Shown: positions 1 to 9,598, counted from the first letter of the stretch. The stretch is DNA of 41,359 bases from Sphingomonas sp. (GCA_019508115.1 JAEKMC010000075.1:1-41359); one strand, 5' to 3'. Made by a program: numbers and translations. Notes: a model not told the origin generated them from the letters alone.

Positions 1-9
1 AGCTTCGCC

Positions 10-1272
10 ATGAAGCAGTGGCAGCTGAGCCAAGAACTGCAGCTGCTCGGCAAGGCATTCGACAATAAGCTGAACTACGTTCTCGGCGCCTATTATTTCA
101 AGGAAGCCGGCAATCTGCACGATTATGTGACTTTCGCCGAGGGGCAGGTTCAGGTCGATGGCCCCAAAGGGCTTGAGACGGAGAATTACGCCTTCTTCGG
201 CCAGGTCGATTACCGCCCGATCGATCTGATCGGCGTCACCGTCGGCGGTCGCTACACGCATGAGAAGAAGGCGTTCGAAGGCGGCCAGCAGGAACTGAAC
301 GGCTTCAATTACAAATTGTTCGGCTGCGCGGACGCGAACGGTACGATCACGCCCAATGCGCCCTTCCCGCTGGCGCCGGTGATCACCTGCCAGCAGGGTC
401 TGGGCTACCCCGATCCGGCCAATCCGGTGCGCGTCTACGTGCCCGGCATGAACCACAAGACCTTCAGCAATTTCTCGCCGAAGGTCGGGCTGCAGATCCA
501 CCCGGATCGCGACGTCATGCTCTACGGTAGCTGGTCCAAGGGGTATAAGACGGGCGGCTGGACGACACGCCTGACCAATCCGCAAGGCGCCGTCGCGCCC
601 GACTTCAACGAGGAGAAGGCGACCACCTGGGAAGTCGGCGCCAAATCAACCTGGCTGGACCATCATCTGCAGCTCAACGCGGCCGCATTCCGCACTAACT
701 ACAAGGACATCCAGCTCAACATTCAGATCGGCACGTCCCCCACCATCGCCAATGCGGGCGATGCGCGCATCCAGGGCTTCGAGCTCGAAATGATCGCCGC
801 GCCGGTTCATGGCCTGACGATCAACGGATCGGTCGGCTATGTCGATGCGCATTATACCAGCGTTTCGGCGGCGGCGTTGGCCGTGGGCGGCACCAATCCC
901 CTACAGGCGGGAACTTTGGTCGGGCAGGATCTGCCCAAGACGCCGCACTGGAAGATCAACGTCAGTCCGCGTTACGAAGTGCGGCTGGGCAATGGCGGAT
1001 CGCTGATCTTCCTCGGCGACTGGACGCATACCACCAGCGCCTGGAACGACACCCAGCGCACCTATTTGCTGCGCCGTGTGCCCAGCGATCAGGCCAATGC
1101 GAGTATCGGTTATCAGGAGCCCGGCGGACGTTGGTCGGTCACGGTCGGCGGTACCAACCTCACCGACAAGCGCTATCTGACCTCCGGCGGCTCCAATCTT
1201 GCCGACGCCACCATTTTCGGGACCTATAATCGCCCGCGCGAATGGTATGCGCGCCTCGGCGTGAAGTTCTGA
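10..1272 (+). CDS. TonB-dependent receptor, C-terminal part (5' end truncated by window edge)
   Basis: Beta-barrel repeats typical of TonB receptors (SPKVGLQIHPDRDVMLYGSWSKGYKTGG, WEVGAKSTWLDHHLQLNAAAFRTNYKDIQ, terminal NRPREWYARLGVKF ending in aromatic F); no plug domain because the window begins inside the gene. Confidence 0.9.
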   Translation: MKQWQLSQELQLLGKAFDNKLNYVLGAYYFKEAGNLHDYVTFAEGQVQVDGPKGLETENYAFFGQVDYRPIDLIGVTVGGRYTHEKKAFEGGQQELNGFNYKLFGCADANGTITPNAPFPLAPVITCQQGLGYPDPANPVRVYVPGMNHKTFSNFSPKVGLQIHPDRDVMLYGSWSKGYKTGGWTTRLTNPQGAVAPDFNEEKATTWEVGAKSTWLDHHLQLNAAAFRTNYKDIQLNIQIGTSPTIANAGDARIQGFELEMIAAPVHGLTINGSVGYVDAHYTSVSAAALAVGGTNPLQAGTLVGQDLPKTPHWKINVSPRYEVRLGNGGSLIFLGDWTHTTSAWNDTQRTYLLRRVPSDQANASIGYQEPGGRWSVTVGGTNLTDKRYLTSGGSNLADATIFGTYNRPREWYARLGVKF

Positions 1273-1276
1273 TCCG

Positions 1277-2383
1277 GTGGCGAGCCTGACCGCTCAGGCC
1301 GCGATCGTCGAGGCGCCCGGCGCGCCTTTCCGGATCGCAGCCGTGGATATCGACCCTCCCGGCCCGGGCCAGGTGCGGGTGGAGATCCATGCCTGCGGCG
1401 TTTGCCACACGGATATGGTGATGCGCGACGGCGAGCTGCCCGTGCCTTTCCCGGTGATATTCGGGCATGAAGGCGCGGGCATCGTCGAGGCGGTCGGCTC
1501 CGGCGTGGACAGCGTGAAGCCAGGCGATCACGTCCTGCTGAGCTTCCACAGCTGCGGCCACTGCCCCGCCTGCGACGATCACCAGCCCGGCTATTGCCGC
1601 GAATTCGTCCCGCGTAACTTCCTCGGCGCGCGCCAGCCGGGCGAAGGCGAGATACGCCGCGCCGGTAGTTCGATCGGTTCCAACATATTCGGCCAGTCGG
1701 CCTTCGCGACGCATGCGCTGGCGCATGCCGACAACGTCGTGCCGATCGATCCGGCCCTGCCGCTCGCTTTGCTCGCACCGCTCGGCTGCGGCATCCAGAC
1801 GGGCGCGGGGACGGTGATGGAGACGCTGCGGCTTCAGCCCGGCCAAACCATCGCCATATTCGGTGCCGGTGCGGTCGGGCTGGCGGCGGTGATGGCGGCC
1901 AGCATCATGGACGCGGGCAGGATCGCGGTGCTCGACCGCCATGCCCCACGGCTCGATCTGGCGACCGAGCTTGGCGCCACGCAGACCGCCACGGATCTGG
2001 CCGGTCTGGAAGGTCCCTTCGACTTCATCGTCGACACGACCGGCGTTCCCATACTGGCTCAACAGGCGATCGGGCTGCTCGCCGCGCGCGGCACTTTGGC
2101 CCTGGTCGGCGCCTATCCGTCAGGTCACCCGATCGAGCTCGACCTTTCCGCGGTGATGAGCCTCGGCCGCCGCGTCGTCGGGGTGGTGGAGGGCGGCATC
2201 GATCCCCGCAATTTCATTCCCCGCTTGATCGATCATTATCGCCAGGGTCAGCTCCCCCTCGAAAAGCTGGTGCGAACCTATCCTTTTTCGGCGATCGAAG
2301 AGGCGTTCGAGGCGTCAAAGAGCGGCGCGGTGGTGAAGCCGGTCCTCGTCATGCCGGCGTCCGGCTCAAGCGCCCGATCATGA
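1277..2383 (+). CDS. Zn-dependent alcohol dehydrogenase (MDR family, aryl-alcohol dehydrogenase-like)
   Basis: GTG start 5 bp after the receptor stop; CGVCHTDMVMRDG, GHEGAGIVEAVGSGV, structural-zinc CGHCPACDDHQPGYC, Rossmann IFGAGAVGLAAVMAA. Confidence 0.92.
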   Translation: MASLTAQAAIVEAPGAPFRIAAVDIDPPGPGQVRVEIHACGVCHTDMVMRDGELPVPFPVIFGHEGAGIVEAVGSGVDSVKPGDHVLLSFHSCGHCPACDDHQPGYCREFVPRNFLGARQPGEGEIRRAGSSIGSNIFGQSAFATHALAHADNVVPIDPALPLALLAPLGCGIQTGAGTVMETLRLQPGQTIAIFGAGAVGLAAVMAASIMDAGRIAVLDRHAPRLDLATELGATQTATDLAGLEGPFDFIVDTTGVPILAQQAIGLLAARGTLALVGAYPSGHPIELDLSAVMSLGRRVVGVVEGGIDPRNFIPRLIDHYRQGQLPLEKLVRTYPFSAIEEAFEASKSGAVVKPVLVMPASGSSARS

Positions 2384-3226
2384 GCCAACCTCAGATCAGG
2401 CCGGACGTCGCTGCCTTCCTCGACTTCGGGCGTCAGAGCGGCCAGCCGCCTTTGAACGCATTGCCGATCGCCGAGGCGCGCGCGATGCTGGTGCGGATGC
2501 GCGTCCTCGCCGATGCCGATCCGACACCGCTCGCGATCGTCCGAGATCTTGTCATCGAAACCGACGGGCAGGTGATTCCGGCGCGGCTCTACGATCGTCG
2601 CCCCACCCGCGACGAAAGCCCAATCATCCTCGGAACACCCCTTCCCCGCCGCCCCCGAGGATGCCGAAGCGGCGGCGCGGTGGGCGGCGGAAAGCCCGGC
2701 CGAGCTCGGGTTTCGGGTTTCGGCCCTGATCACCTGCGGCGACAGCGCGGGAGGCAATCTGGCCGTGGTCGTCGCGCGACAGTTGGCAAGCAGGCCCGCG
2801 GCGGTGCCGGTCGTGGCGCAGTGGGTGATTTATCCGTTCTTCGGGTGCGGGAAGGATTATCCCTCCTTCGACCTGTTCGGCGACGGTTACATGCTCACCG
2901 AGGAGGCGATGGACTGGTTCGACCAAGGCTATGCCGCGCCACCGGATGACCCGCGCCACAATTGCCGGATCGGCCCCGCCGCGCCCGGCGTGCCGCTGCT
3001 GATCCATGTAGCGGGGCTCGATCCGCTACGCGATCACGGCCGTGCTTATGCGGAAAAGGCGCGCGAGGAAGGCGTGGCGGTCCGCCTGATCGAGGGGGAC
3101 GGCCTGATTCATGGCTTTATCTGCCTGCGTCGGGCCATCCCGTCGGCGGCGGCGGACATCGATCGCTTCATCGCTGAAGCCACGGCGATCCTGGCGGATA
3201 TCGGAGTCGGCCACCGCACCGGATAA
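2380..3226 (+). pseudogene. HSL-family alpha/beta hydrolase (esterase) disrupted by an internal frameshifting deletion
   Basis: Starts with ATGA overlap to the ADH stop. N-terminal part (frame of 2380) runs to about SPIIL; the homologous continuation EHPFPAAPEDAEAAARWAAESPAELGFRVSALITCGDSAGGNLAVVVARQ starts about 2633 in another frame and runs through LDPLRDHG...IHGF to 3226. The expected HGGG oxyanion segment between them is missing. Confidence 0.82.
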
Positions 3227-3371
3227 GCAAACTTGCGTTTCGGGCGGATGGTATGCGGGGCCGGTAAGCCCCCATTCGATGTCGAATTCTAAGATGTCGC
3301 TCCTCATGCCGCCTCTTAGGCTCAGGCTTCCCTGTGATAGAACATACCGAGCCGCGGGACCGAGCCATGGA

Positions 3372-3527
3372 ATGGCAGCTCTTATTCGGTTCTCATATGG
3401 ACGCCTCGAACTGTTCGAGATGGTGGTGAACGCGGTTCACAAGGCGGCGCCCGACGCAACGATCGCGTTCAACACCCGTCCAGAAGATACGGCCGAGGCT
3501 GCCGCGCGTACCCTCACACCCAGCTAA
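3372..3527 (+). other. Possible short ORF or gene remnant (MAALIRFSYGRLELFEMVVNAVHKAAPDATIAFNTRPEDTAEAAARTLTPS)
   Basis: Short ORF with GC-rich third positions towards its 3' end, but no recognised family. Confidence 0.2.
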
Positions 3528-3538
3528 TCGGCCGAGCG

Positions 3539-4174
3539 TCAGGAGGCGGTGATCAGCGGAGTCTTCCTGACCCACTGGTCGTTCGTAAGCTGGTCGAGCA
3601 CGAAGCCGGCGACGTCCGCGCGCGGAATCGATCCGCCATGCACGTTCGTGAGATCGACGGTCGCCCTGATCCGGCCGGTCGCCGGTTTGTCGTTCAGTAT
3701 CGTTGGCCGAACAATGACCCAGGCCAGATCACTCGCCCTGACGACCTCCTCCTGCCGATCCTTATCCTGATAGACCTTGCGCAGGAGCAGGGGCTGGAAG
3801 ATCCGGTCGTAGAAGAATCCACCATGGCCCCTGCTGTTCCCGGCCCCCACACCGGTGATGCACACCAGGCGGGTGACACGCCGAAGCGTCATTGCCGCTA
3901 CAAGTGCCGCAGTCGCTTCCGACAGCAAGGTTACCTCGCGAAACGGGCTGATGGGCGTCCCGAGCGCGCTGATGACCGCGTCGCAGCCATCCAGTCCACG
4001 CAGGATGGCGGCCTCGTCACGCGCGTCGCCTTCAACCAGCGTCGCGCCTGGTAGGAGCGCCGCCGCCTTGGCGACGGACCGGACGAGCGCTGTGACGGCA
4101 TGGCCTTGCGCGATCGCAAGTCGAACGATCACCTGCCCGGTTCCCCCTGTAGCTCCGGTGACGAGTAGCTTCAT
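3539..4174 (-). CDS. NAD(P)-binding, NmrA/SDR-like NAD-dependent epimerase family protein
   Basis: MKLLVTGATGGTGQVIVRLAIAQGHAVTALVRS Rossmann motif; VEGDARDEAAILRGLDGCDAVISALG; WVIVRPTILNDKPATG. Confidence 0.88.
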   Translation of the reverse strand: MKLLVTGATGGTGQVIVRLAIAQGHAVTALVRSVAKAAALLPGATLVEGDARDEAAILRGLDGCDAVISALGTPISPFREVTLLSEATAALVAAMTLRRVTRLVCITGVGAGNSRGHGGFFYDRIFQPLLLRKVYQDKDRQEEVVRASDLAWVIVRPTILNDKPATGRIRATVDLTNVHGGSIPRADVAGFVLDQLTNDQWVRKTPLITAS

Positions 4175-4428
4175 CGGATTTCCTTCACTCTGCTGCGGGG
4201 CGGGAACCTATCATCTGACCAATGCCGCCACCAAGCGGGTAACCTTCGTCGAGCGGTACGGCGTTCTGCCCACTTGCAGACATCGGCAGCAGCTTACAGT
4301 CGAATCTCGATGGCGGTTTCCAGGATCTCGGAGCCTACATTGAACGACCGAATCGGGCGCAGAGCGGTCACAGAGACATCAGCGTTTTGACCAGAGCTCT
4401 TCGCTCCGCCGCTCGCTTGCGTTAGGGA

Positions 4429-4623
4429 GTGGCGATGGCAAGGATTTCGGCAATCGATCGGGCGTTTGAACTGGCAAGATCAGGACAATGTCGCAGCGTC
4501 TCTGAAATTATCCGTCATCTGCCGGTGGGCGACCGGCCGGTCGTTGAAGCGCATCTGGCACAGCCGACGGCGAGGAGGGAACTCATTCTGATCTGCAGCG
4601 ACGCCTGGCTTTCTGCCGAGTAG
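4429..4623 (+). CDS. Small conserved-looking hypothetical protein (64 aa)
   Basis: ORF MAMARISAIDRAFELARSGQCRSVSEIIRHLPVGDRPVVEAHLAQPTARRELILICSDAWLSAE; helix-rich and HTH-like in composition. Confidence 0.5.
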   Translation: MAMARISAIDRAFELARSGQCRSVSEIIRHLPVGDRPVVEAHLAQPTARRELILICSDAWLSAE

Positions 4624-4686
4624 CGCTTTTCAAGAACCGCAGCCGCTGGCTGACCGCTCCCGTGGCGAGCAGACGCAGCCCGGCGC

Positions 4687-5679
4687 TTATCGCATTCCCG
4701 CCGCCTTGCGCAGATTGTAATAGCGCTGAACGTTGGCGTTGTGGTCCTTGAGATTACTCGAGAACACATGCCCGCCCTTGCCGTCGGCGACGAAATAGAG
4801 CGCGTCGGTCTGCGCCGGCGCCAGCACCGCCGCGATCGCGTCGCGGCCGGGGTTGGTGATCGGTCCCACGGGAAGGCCGGTCATCGAATAGGTATTGTAA
4901 TCGTTCTTCGCGCGCACTTCGGAGAGCTTGATGCGCCGGCCGAGCGGCTTGCCGTGCGTGAGCGGGTAGATGATCGTGGGATCGGCCTGGAGCCGCATCC
5001 CCGCGCGCAGCCGGTTCGAATAGACGCCCGCGACCATCGGCCGCTCTTCCGGCACGCCGGTTTCCTTCTCGACGATCGAGGCGAGCGTCAGCGCTTCCAG
5101 CTTGGAATTGACCACGCTGTTGGCCTTGCGCGTCATCCAGAGGCGGTTGAGCGTCTGCGTCATCGCGTCCTGCATCCGCTTCAACACCGCCTTGCGCGGT
5201 TCGCCACGCTGGAAGCTGTACGTGCCGGGCAGGACCGATCCTTCGGGCGGGATCGGTAATTTCCCGGTCAGCAGCCGCTCTCCCGCCAGCCGCTCGAACA
5301 CCTCGATCGAAGGCATGCCCTCGGGGATCGTGATCATGCGCTGGACGGTGTGGCCGCTCTGCAGGAGCGCCAGGATGTCCTTCGCGCTCATGCGCGGCGC
5401 GACCTCATATTCGCCCGCCTTGATCGGCGCGGACGATCCGAACCGGCGCGCGAAACGCAGGAATCCGGTGGTGGAACGGACCGCGCCCGCCTTTTCGAGT
5501 TCGCGCGCGGCCGCGGCGAGCGTGGCCCCCTCCGGCACGACCACTGTGGTCAGGTGATTGGCCGGACCCGGGCCGGTCCAATTGCGGTGCACGGTCAGCC
5601 AGGTTGCCCCGGCCACGATCAGGACGATCAGCAACAGGCATCCAAGCCCGCCGCGCGAAGAGGAACGACCTTTGGCCAC
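4687..5679 (-). CDS. mltG: Endolytic murein transglycosylase MltG (YceG-like)
   Basis: N-terminal TM segment, ALTLASIVEKETGVPEERPMVAGVYSNRLRAGMRLQADPTIIY, NDYNTYSMTGLPVGPITNPGRDAIAAVLAP, DALYFVADGKGGHVFSSNLKDHN. Confidence 0.96.
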   Translation of the reverse strand: MAKGRSSSRGGLGCLLLIVLIVAGATWLTVHRNWTGPGPANHLTTVVVPEGATLAAAARELEKAGAVRSTTGFLRFARRFGSSAPIKAGEYEVAPRMSAKDILALLQSGHTVQRMITIPEGMPSIEVFERLAGERLLTGKLPIPPEGSVLPGTYSFQRGEPRKAVLKRMQDAMTQTLNRLWMTRKANSVVNSKLEALTLASIVEKETGVPEERPMVAGVYSNRLRAGMRLQADPTIIYPLTHGKPLGRRIKLSEVRAKNDYNTYSMTGLPVGPITNPGRDAIAAVLAPAQTDALYFVADGKGGHVFSSNLKDHNANVQRYYNLRKAAGMR

Positions 5680-5708
5680 GCGCTACCCTAGCGCCCCCGC
5701 GATCCGGA

Positions 5709-6968
5709 TCAAAGCGCGCGCATCACCAGGCTGGCATTGGTGCCGCCGAAGCCGAAGCTATTGTTGAGCACCGCCTTCACCGGCCGCTGCTTGGCGACGT
5801 TCGGGACGAGGTCGACGCCTTCACAGCTCTCGCTCGGATTGTCGAGATTGATCGTGGGGGGCACGATCTGGTCGCGGATCGCGAGGATGCAGAAGATCGA
5901 TTCGACCGCGCCGGCGCCGCCCAGCAGGTGGCCGATCATCGACTTGGTCGACGACATGGAGACGGTCTGAATCGCATCACCGAGGAGCCGGCGGACCGCG
6001 CCCAGCTCGAGCTCGTCACCGAGCGGGGTCGAGGTGCCGTGCGCATTGATATAGTCGATATCCTTGGGCTCCAGCCCCGCCTTGCGCAGCGCCATCTGCA
6101 TCGAACGGAAGGCACCGTCGCCCTCCGGATGCGGCGCGGTCACGTGATACGCGTCGCCGGTAAGGCCATAGCCGATCACCTCGGCGTAGATTTTGGCGCC
6201 GCGCGCCTTGGCATGCTCATATTCCTCGAGCACGACGATGCCCGCGCCCTCGCCCATGACGAAGCCGTCGCGGTCCTTGTCGTAGGGGCGGCTGCCCTTT
6301 TCGGGCGTGTCGTTGAAATTGGTCGACAGCGCGCGCGCCTGGGCGAATCCGGCGATGCCCAACGGGCAGATCGCGCCCTCGGCGCCGCCCGCCAGCATGA
6401 CGTCGGCATCGTCGGCCGCGATGATCCGCGCCGCGTCGCCGATCGCATGCGCGCCGGTCGAACAGGCGGTGACGACCGCATGGTTCGGCCCACGCAGGCC
6501 ATATTTGATCGAGACCTGGCCCGAGATGAGGTTGATCAGCCGTCCGTGCACGAAATGCGGCGAGACCCGGCTCGGCCCCTTCTCGAAACGTACGATCGAC
6601 TCGCTCTCGATGCCCGGCAGGCCGCCGATTCCCGAGCCGATCATGCAGCCGACGCGGCAGCTCTGCTCGTAGGTGAGCTCGCCAAGGCCTGAATCCTCAT
6701 AAGCCTGGCCGGCGGCGTCGATGCCATAGACGATGAACGGATCGACCTGGCGCTGGACCTTGTGGTCGACGCGCTTGCCGGGGTCGAAGCCCCATGGGTG
6801 GTCGGCGGGCTTCACCTCGCACGCGATCGTGCATTTCTGATCCGACGGATCGAAGCGCGTGATGCGCCCCGCGCCCGATTTACCGGCCTTGATGTTGCTC
6901 CAAGCGGTCTCGACGTCGGCGCCTACCGGCGTCACGAGGCCCAATCCGGTCACGACCACGCGGCGCAT
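5709..6968 (-). CDS. fabF: Beta-ketoacyl-ACP synthase II
   Basis: MRRVVVTGLGLVTPVGADVETAWSNIKAGKSG; active site VVTACSTGAHAIGDA; INAHGTSTPLGDELE; STKSMIGHLLGGAGAVE. The ORF extends to 6995, but MRRVVV is the likely start. Confidence 0.97.
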   Translation of the reverse strand: MRRVVVTGLGLVTPVGADVETAWSNIKAGKSGAGRITRFDPSDQKCTIACEVKPADHPWGFDPGKRVDHKVQRQVDPFIVYGIDAAGQAYEDSGLGELTYEQSCRVGCMIGSGIGGLPGIESESIVRFEKGPSRVSPHFVHGRLINLISGQVSIKYGLRGPNHAVVTACSTGAHAIGDAARIIAADDADVMLAGGAEGAICPLGIAGFAQARALSTNFNDTPEKGSRPYDKDRDGFVMGEGAGIVVLEEYEHAKARGAKIYAEVIGYGLTGDAYHVTAPHPEGDGAFRSMQMALRKAGLEPKDIDYINAHGTSTPLGDELELGAVRRLLGDAIQTVSMSSTKSMIGHLLGGAGAVESIFCILAIRDQIVPPTINLDNPSESCEGVDLVPNVAKQRPVKAVLNNSFGFGGTNASLVMRAL

Positions 6969-7069
6969 GACGATCTCCTTAAATTCATCTCTCAAAACGA
7001 AAGCGGCCCCCCGACACCGGGTCGGAGAGCCGCTTGGCCATTTCAGGCGTAGGGCTCAGCCCTCCGAAA

Positions 7070-7306
7070 TCAGGCCTTGTGCGCGTCGATATAGCTGATC
7101 GCATCCTTGACGGTGGTGATCTTCTCGGCCGCATCGTCCGGGATCTCCACGCCGAATTCTTCCTCGAACGCCATTACCAGCTCGACGATGTCGAGCGAGT
7201 CCGCGCCGAGATCGTCGATGAAGCTGGCGTCTTCGGTCACCTTCTCGGGCTCGACGCCGAGATGCTCGACCACAATCTTCTTCACGCGATCCGGGGTGTC
7301 GCTCAT
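7070..7306 (-). CDS. acpP: Acyl carrier protein
   Basis: 78 aa, [28 protein letters not shown] phosphopantetheine Ser motif. Confidence 0.98.
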   Translation of the reverse strand: MSDTPDRVKKIVVEHLGVEPEKVTEDASFIDDLGADSLDIVELVMAFEEEFGVEIPDDAAEKITTVKDAISYIDAHKA

Positions 7307-7395
7307 TGTTCTTAACCTTCCCTAGGTCTGATTTACGGTTGCCCTAGCCTCGCGGATTACGTCCCGCAAGAGGCGGTTGAGGTGCGGCTCCACAC

Positions 7396-7455
7396 CGCTC
7401 CCCCGCCCAACCTCCCGATATCATATGCTGGATCGGGAGGTTGGGCGGGGGAGCG
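7396..7455. repeat. Perfect 24-bp inverted repeat with 12-nt loop in the fabG-acpP intergenic region
   Basis: CGCTCCCCCGCCCAACCTCCCGAT (7396-7419) / ATCGGGAGGTTGGGCGGGGGAGCG (7432-7455); no T-run follows on either strand. Confidence 0.9.
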
Positions 7456-7477
7456 GGCTGGCACCGTGCTCAGTACA

Positions 7478-8218
7478 TCAAAGCATCGCCATGCCGCCAT
7501 TAACATGGATCGTCTGGCCCGTCACATAGCCCGCCTCGCGGCTGGCAAGGTATGCAACCGCCGCGCCGACGTCCGAACCCTGGCCCAGATCGCCTGCCGG
7601 AATGCGGGTCAATATCGTCGCCTTCTGCTGCTCGTTGAGCGCCTCTGTCATCGCGCTGGCGATGAAGCCGGGGGCGACGCAATTGACCGTGATCCCACGG
7701 CTGGCGAATTCCTGCGCGAGCGCCTTGGACATGGCGGTGAGCCCGCCCTTGGACGCGGCATAATTGGCCTGGCCGGGATTGCCGGTCCAGCCGACCACCG
7801 ACGTGATCGAGATGATCCGCCCGAAACGCGCCTTCATCATCGGCCGGCTCGCGGCGCGGATCAGGCGGAAGGCCGCCTCCAGGTTGACCGAGATCACCTG
7901 ATCCCACTCCTCGTCCTTCATACGCATCGCGAGATTGTCGCGCGTGATGCCGGCATTGTTCACGAGAATGTCGATCTTGCCGCCAAGCGCAGTGAGCGCG
8001 GCGGGAATCAGCGCCTCGACCGAATCCTTGTCCGAAAGATTGGCCGGCACGGTGACGGCATTGCCGCCGATCTCGGCCTTCACCGCATCCAGCGCCTCCT
8101 GGCGCGTGCCCGAAAGCGCCACTTGCGCGCCCTGCGCGGCAAGCGCCCCGGCGATGGCCGAACCGATTCCGCCCGAGGCGCCGGTGACCAGGGCGGTCAT
8201 GCCGGAAAGATCGAACAT
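7478..8218 (-). CDS. fabG: 3-oxoacyl-[ACP] reductase
   Basis: ALVTGASGGIGSAIAGALAAQGAQVALSGTR, ILVNNAGITRDNLAMRMKDEEWDQVI, YAASKGGLTAMSKALAQEFASRGITVNCVAPGFI. Confidence 0.97.
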   Translation of the reverse strand: MFDLSGMTALVTGASGGIGSAIAGALAAQGAQVALSGTRQEALDAVKAEIGGNAVTVPANLSDKDSVEALIPAALTALGGKIDILVNNAGITRDNLAMRMKDEEWDQVISVNLEAAFRLIRAASRPMMKARFGRIISITSVVGWTGNPGQANYAASKGGLTAMSKALAQEFASRGITVNCVAPGFIASAMTEALNEQQKATILTRIPAGDLGQGSDVGAAVAYLASREAGYVTGQTIHVNGGMAML

Positions 8219-8230
8219 GTCTTTCTCCTT

Positions 8231-9166
8231 TTAGAGCGTGGCCGCGAAGGCTTCGATGTCGGCCATGCCCACCAGGCTGACCACATTGGCGTCGGGGACA
8301 ATGCGCTTGACCATCGGTCCGAGCACCTTGGCGCCGAACTCGACATAATCGGTGACACCCGCCGCCCATATCGCCTCGATGCTTTCGCGCCAGCGGACCG
8401 TGCCGGTGACTTGCCGGACGAGCAGGTCGCGAATCTCGTTCGGATCGCAGGCAGGCGCCGCGGTGACGTTGGCATAAACCGGCACCAAAGGCGCGCGCAC
8501 CTCGGCTCCGGCAAGCGCCTCGGCCATCGCGTCGGCCGCCGGCTGCATCAGCGCGCAATGGAAGGGCGCCGAAACGGGCAAGGGAATTGCGCGCTTGACC
8601 CCGCGATCCTTCGAGATCGCCATCGCACGCTCGACCGCGGCCTTATGGCCCGAGATCACTACCTGACCGCCGCCATTGTCGTTGGCGGCCTGGCACACCT
8701 CGCCCTCGGCCGCCGCCGCGCAGATCGACTCGGCAAGCGCGAAATCGGCCCCCAGCAGCGCCGCCATCGCGCCCACGCCGATCGGGACCGCCGCCTGCAT
8801 TGCCAGGCCGCGCAGCTTCAACAGCCGTGCGGTGGTCGCAAGATCGAAGGCCTGCGCGCCGCACAGCGCGCTATATTCGCCCAGCGAGTGGCCGGCGACG
8901 AAATCGGCCTTGTCGGCCAGCCGAACCCCGCCCTCGCCTTCGAGCACGCGCAGCACCGCAAGCGCATTGGCCATAATCGCCGGCTGCGCGTTTTCGGTGA
9001 GGGTCAGATCGTCGGCAGGCCCCTCCGCCATGATCCGCGACAATGTCTGGCCAAGCGCGTCGTCAACCTCTTCGAACACGGCGCGCGCGACGGCGCTCGC
9101 GGCGACAAGCTCCGCGCCCATGCCCACGGCCTGACTACCCTGTCCGGGAAAAATGAAAGCGCGCAT
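8231..9166 (-). CDS. fabD: Malonyl-CoA:ACP transacylase
   Basis: MRAFIFPGQGSQAVGMGAELV; GHSLGEYSALCGA active-site motif; FHCALMQPAADAMAEAL. The ORF extends to 9247; MRAFIFPG is the likely start. Confidence 0.96.
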   Translation of the reverse strand: MRAFIFPGQGSQAVGMGAELVAASAVARAVFEEVDDALGQTLSRIMAEGPADDLTLTENAQPAIMANALAVLRVLEGEGGVRLADKADFVAGHSLGEYSALCGAQAFDLATTARLLKLRGLAMQAAVPIGVGAMAALLGADFALAESICAAAAEGEVCQAANDNGGGQVVISGHKAAVERAMAISKDRGVKRAIPLPVSAPFHCALMQPAADAMAEALAGAEVRAPLVPVYANVTAAPACDPNEIRDLLVRQVTGTVRWRESIEAIWAAGVTDYVEFGAKVLGPMVKRIVPDANVVSLVGMADIEAFAATL

Positions 9167-9314
9167 GATCCTCTCTATCTCTCGCTTGGGCCGGCTGCCT
9201 AAGGGGATCGTGACCACTTGCCAAGCGCCGTGCTCCCGCGAGACCAAGCGGTAACCGATCGGCCAGCGTGCGGCGGTGGCGCCAAATGCTTCCTCTTGCG
9301 TGACGACGGGATCA

Positions 9315-9328
9315 TGGTACCGCTACCA
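9315..9328. promoter_or_regulatory. LacI-family operator-like palindrome TGGTACCGCTACCA
   Basis: 14-bp near-perfect palindrome with central CpG in a non-coding stretch between fabD and the recombinase. Confidence 0.35.
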
Positions 9329-9574
9329 AATCGGCGCGCTAGCGTGACGCTTCACCGCCTCATGCTGGAACAATTACGAGAATGTTCTGTTCAGGCGCGA
9401 TCCGTAACGACACAGGGCCATTTCTGCACGCTGGCAAGACAACTCCAAGAACAAAGCATGAAGTAATGCCGATCCGTGCGGGGGCACATCAACCGTTCAC
9501 CCCTTCCTGATCCGGAGACGGACCAGGGCAATCAGTAGAGTAGTAAGTATATGAGTTCGCGTGATAAAAGCTGT

Positions 9575-9598
9575 GACAAAATAGTCAAAATTGTAACA
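9575..9598 (+). repeat. Left copy of 24-bp imperfect inverted repeat flanking the tyrosine recombinase
   Basis: GACAAAATAGTCAAAATTGTAACA; matches the reverse complement of 10422-10445 at 22 of 24 positions. Confidence 0.85.

Noticed and set aside
1160-2062. 300-aa minus-strand ORF
   Set aside because: Antisense to the TonB receptor end and the alcohol dehydrogenase.
5604-6692. 362-aa plus-strand ORF
   Set aside because: Antisense to mltG and fabF.
7382-9202. 606-aa plus-strand ORF
   Set aside because: Antisense shadow of acpP-fabG-fabD; Arg/His-rich composition typical of reverse-frame reading in GC-rich DNA.
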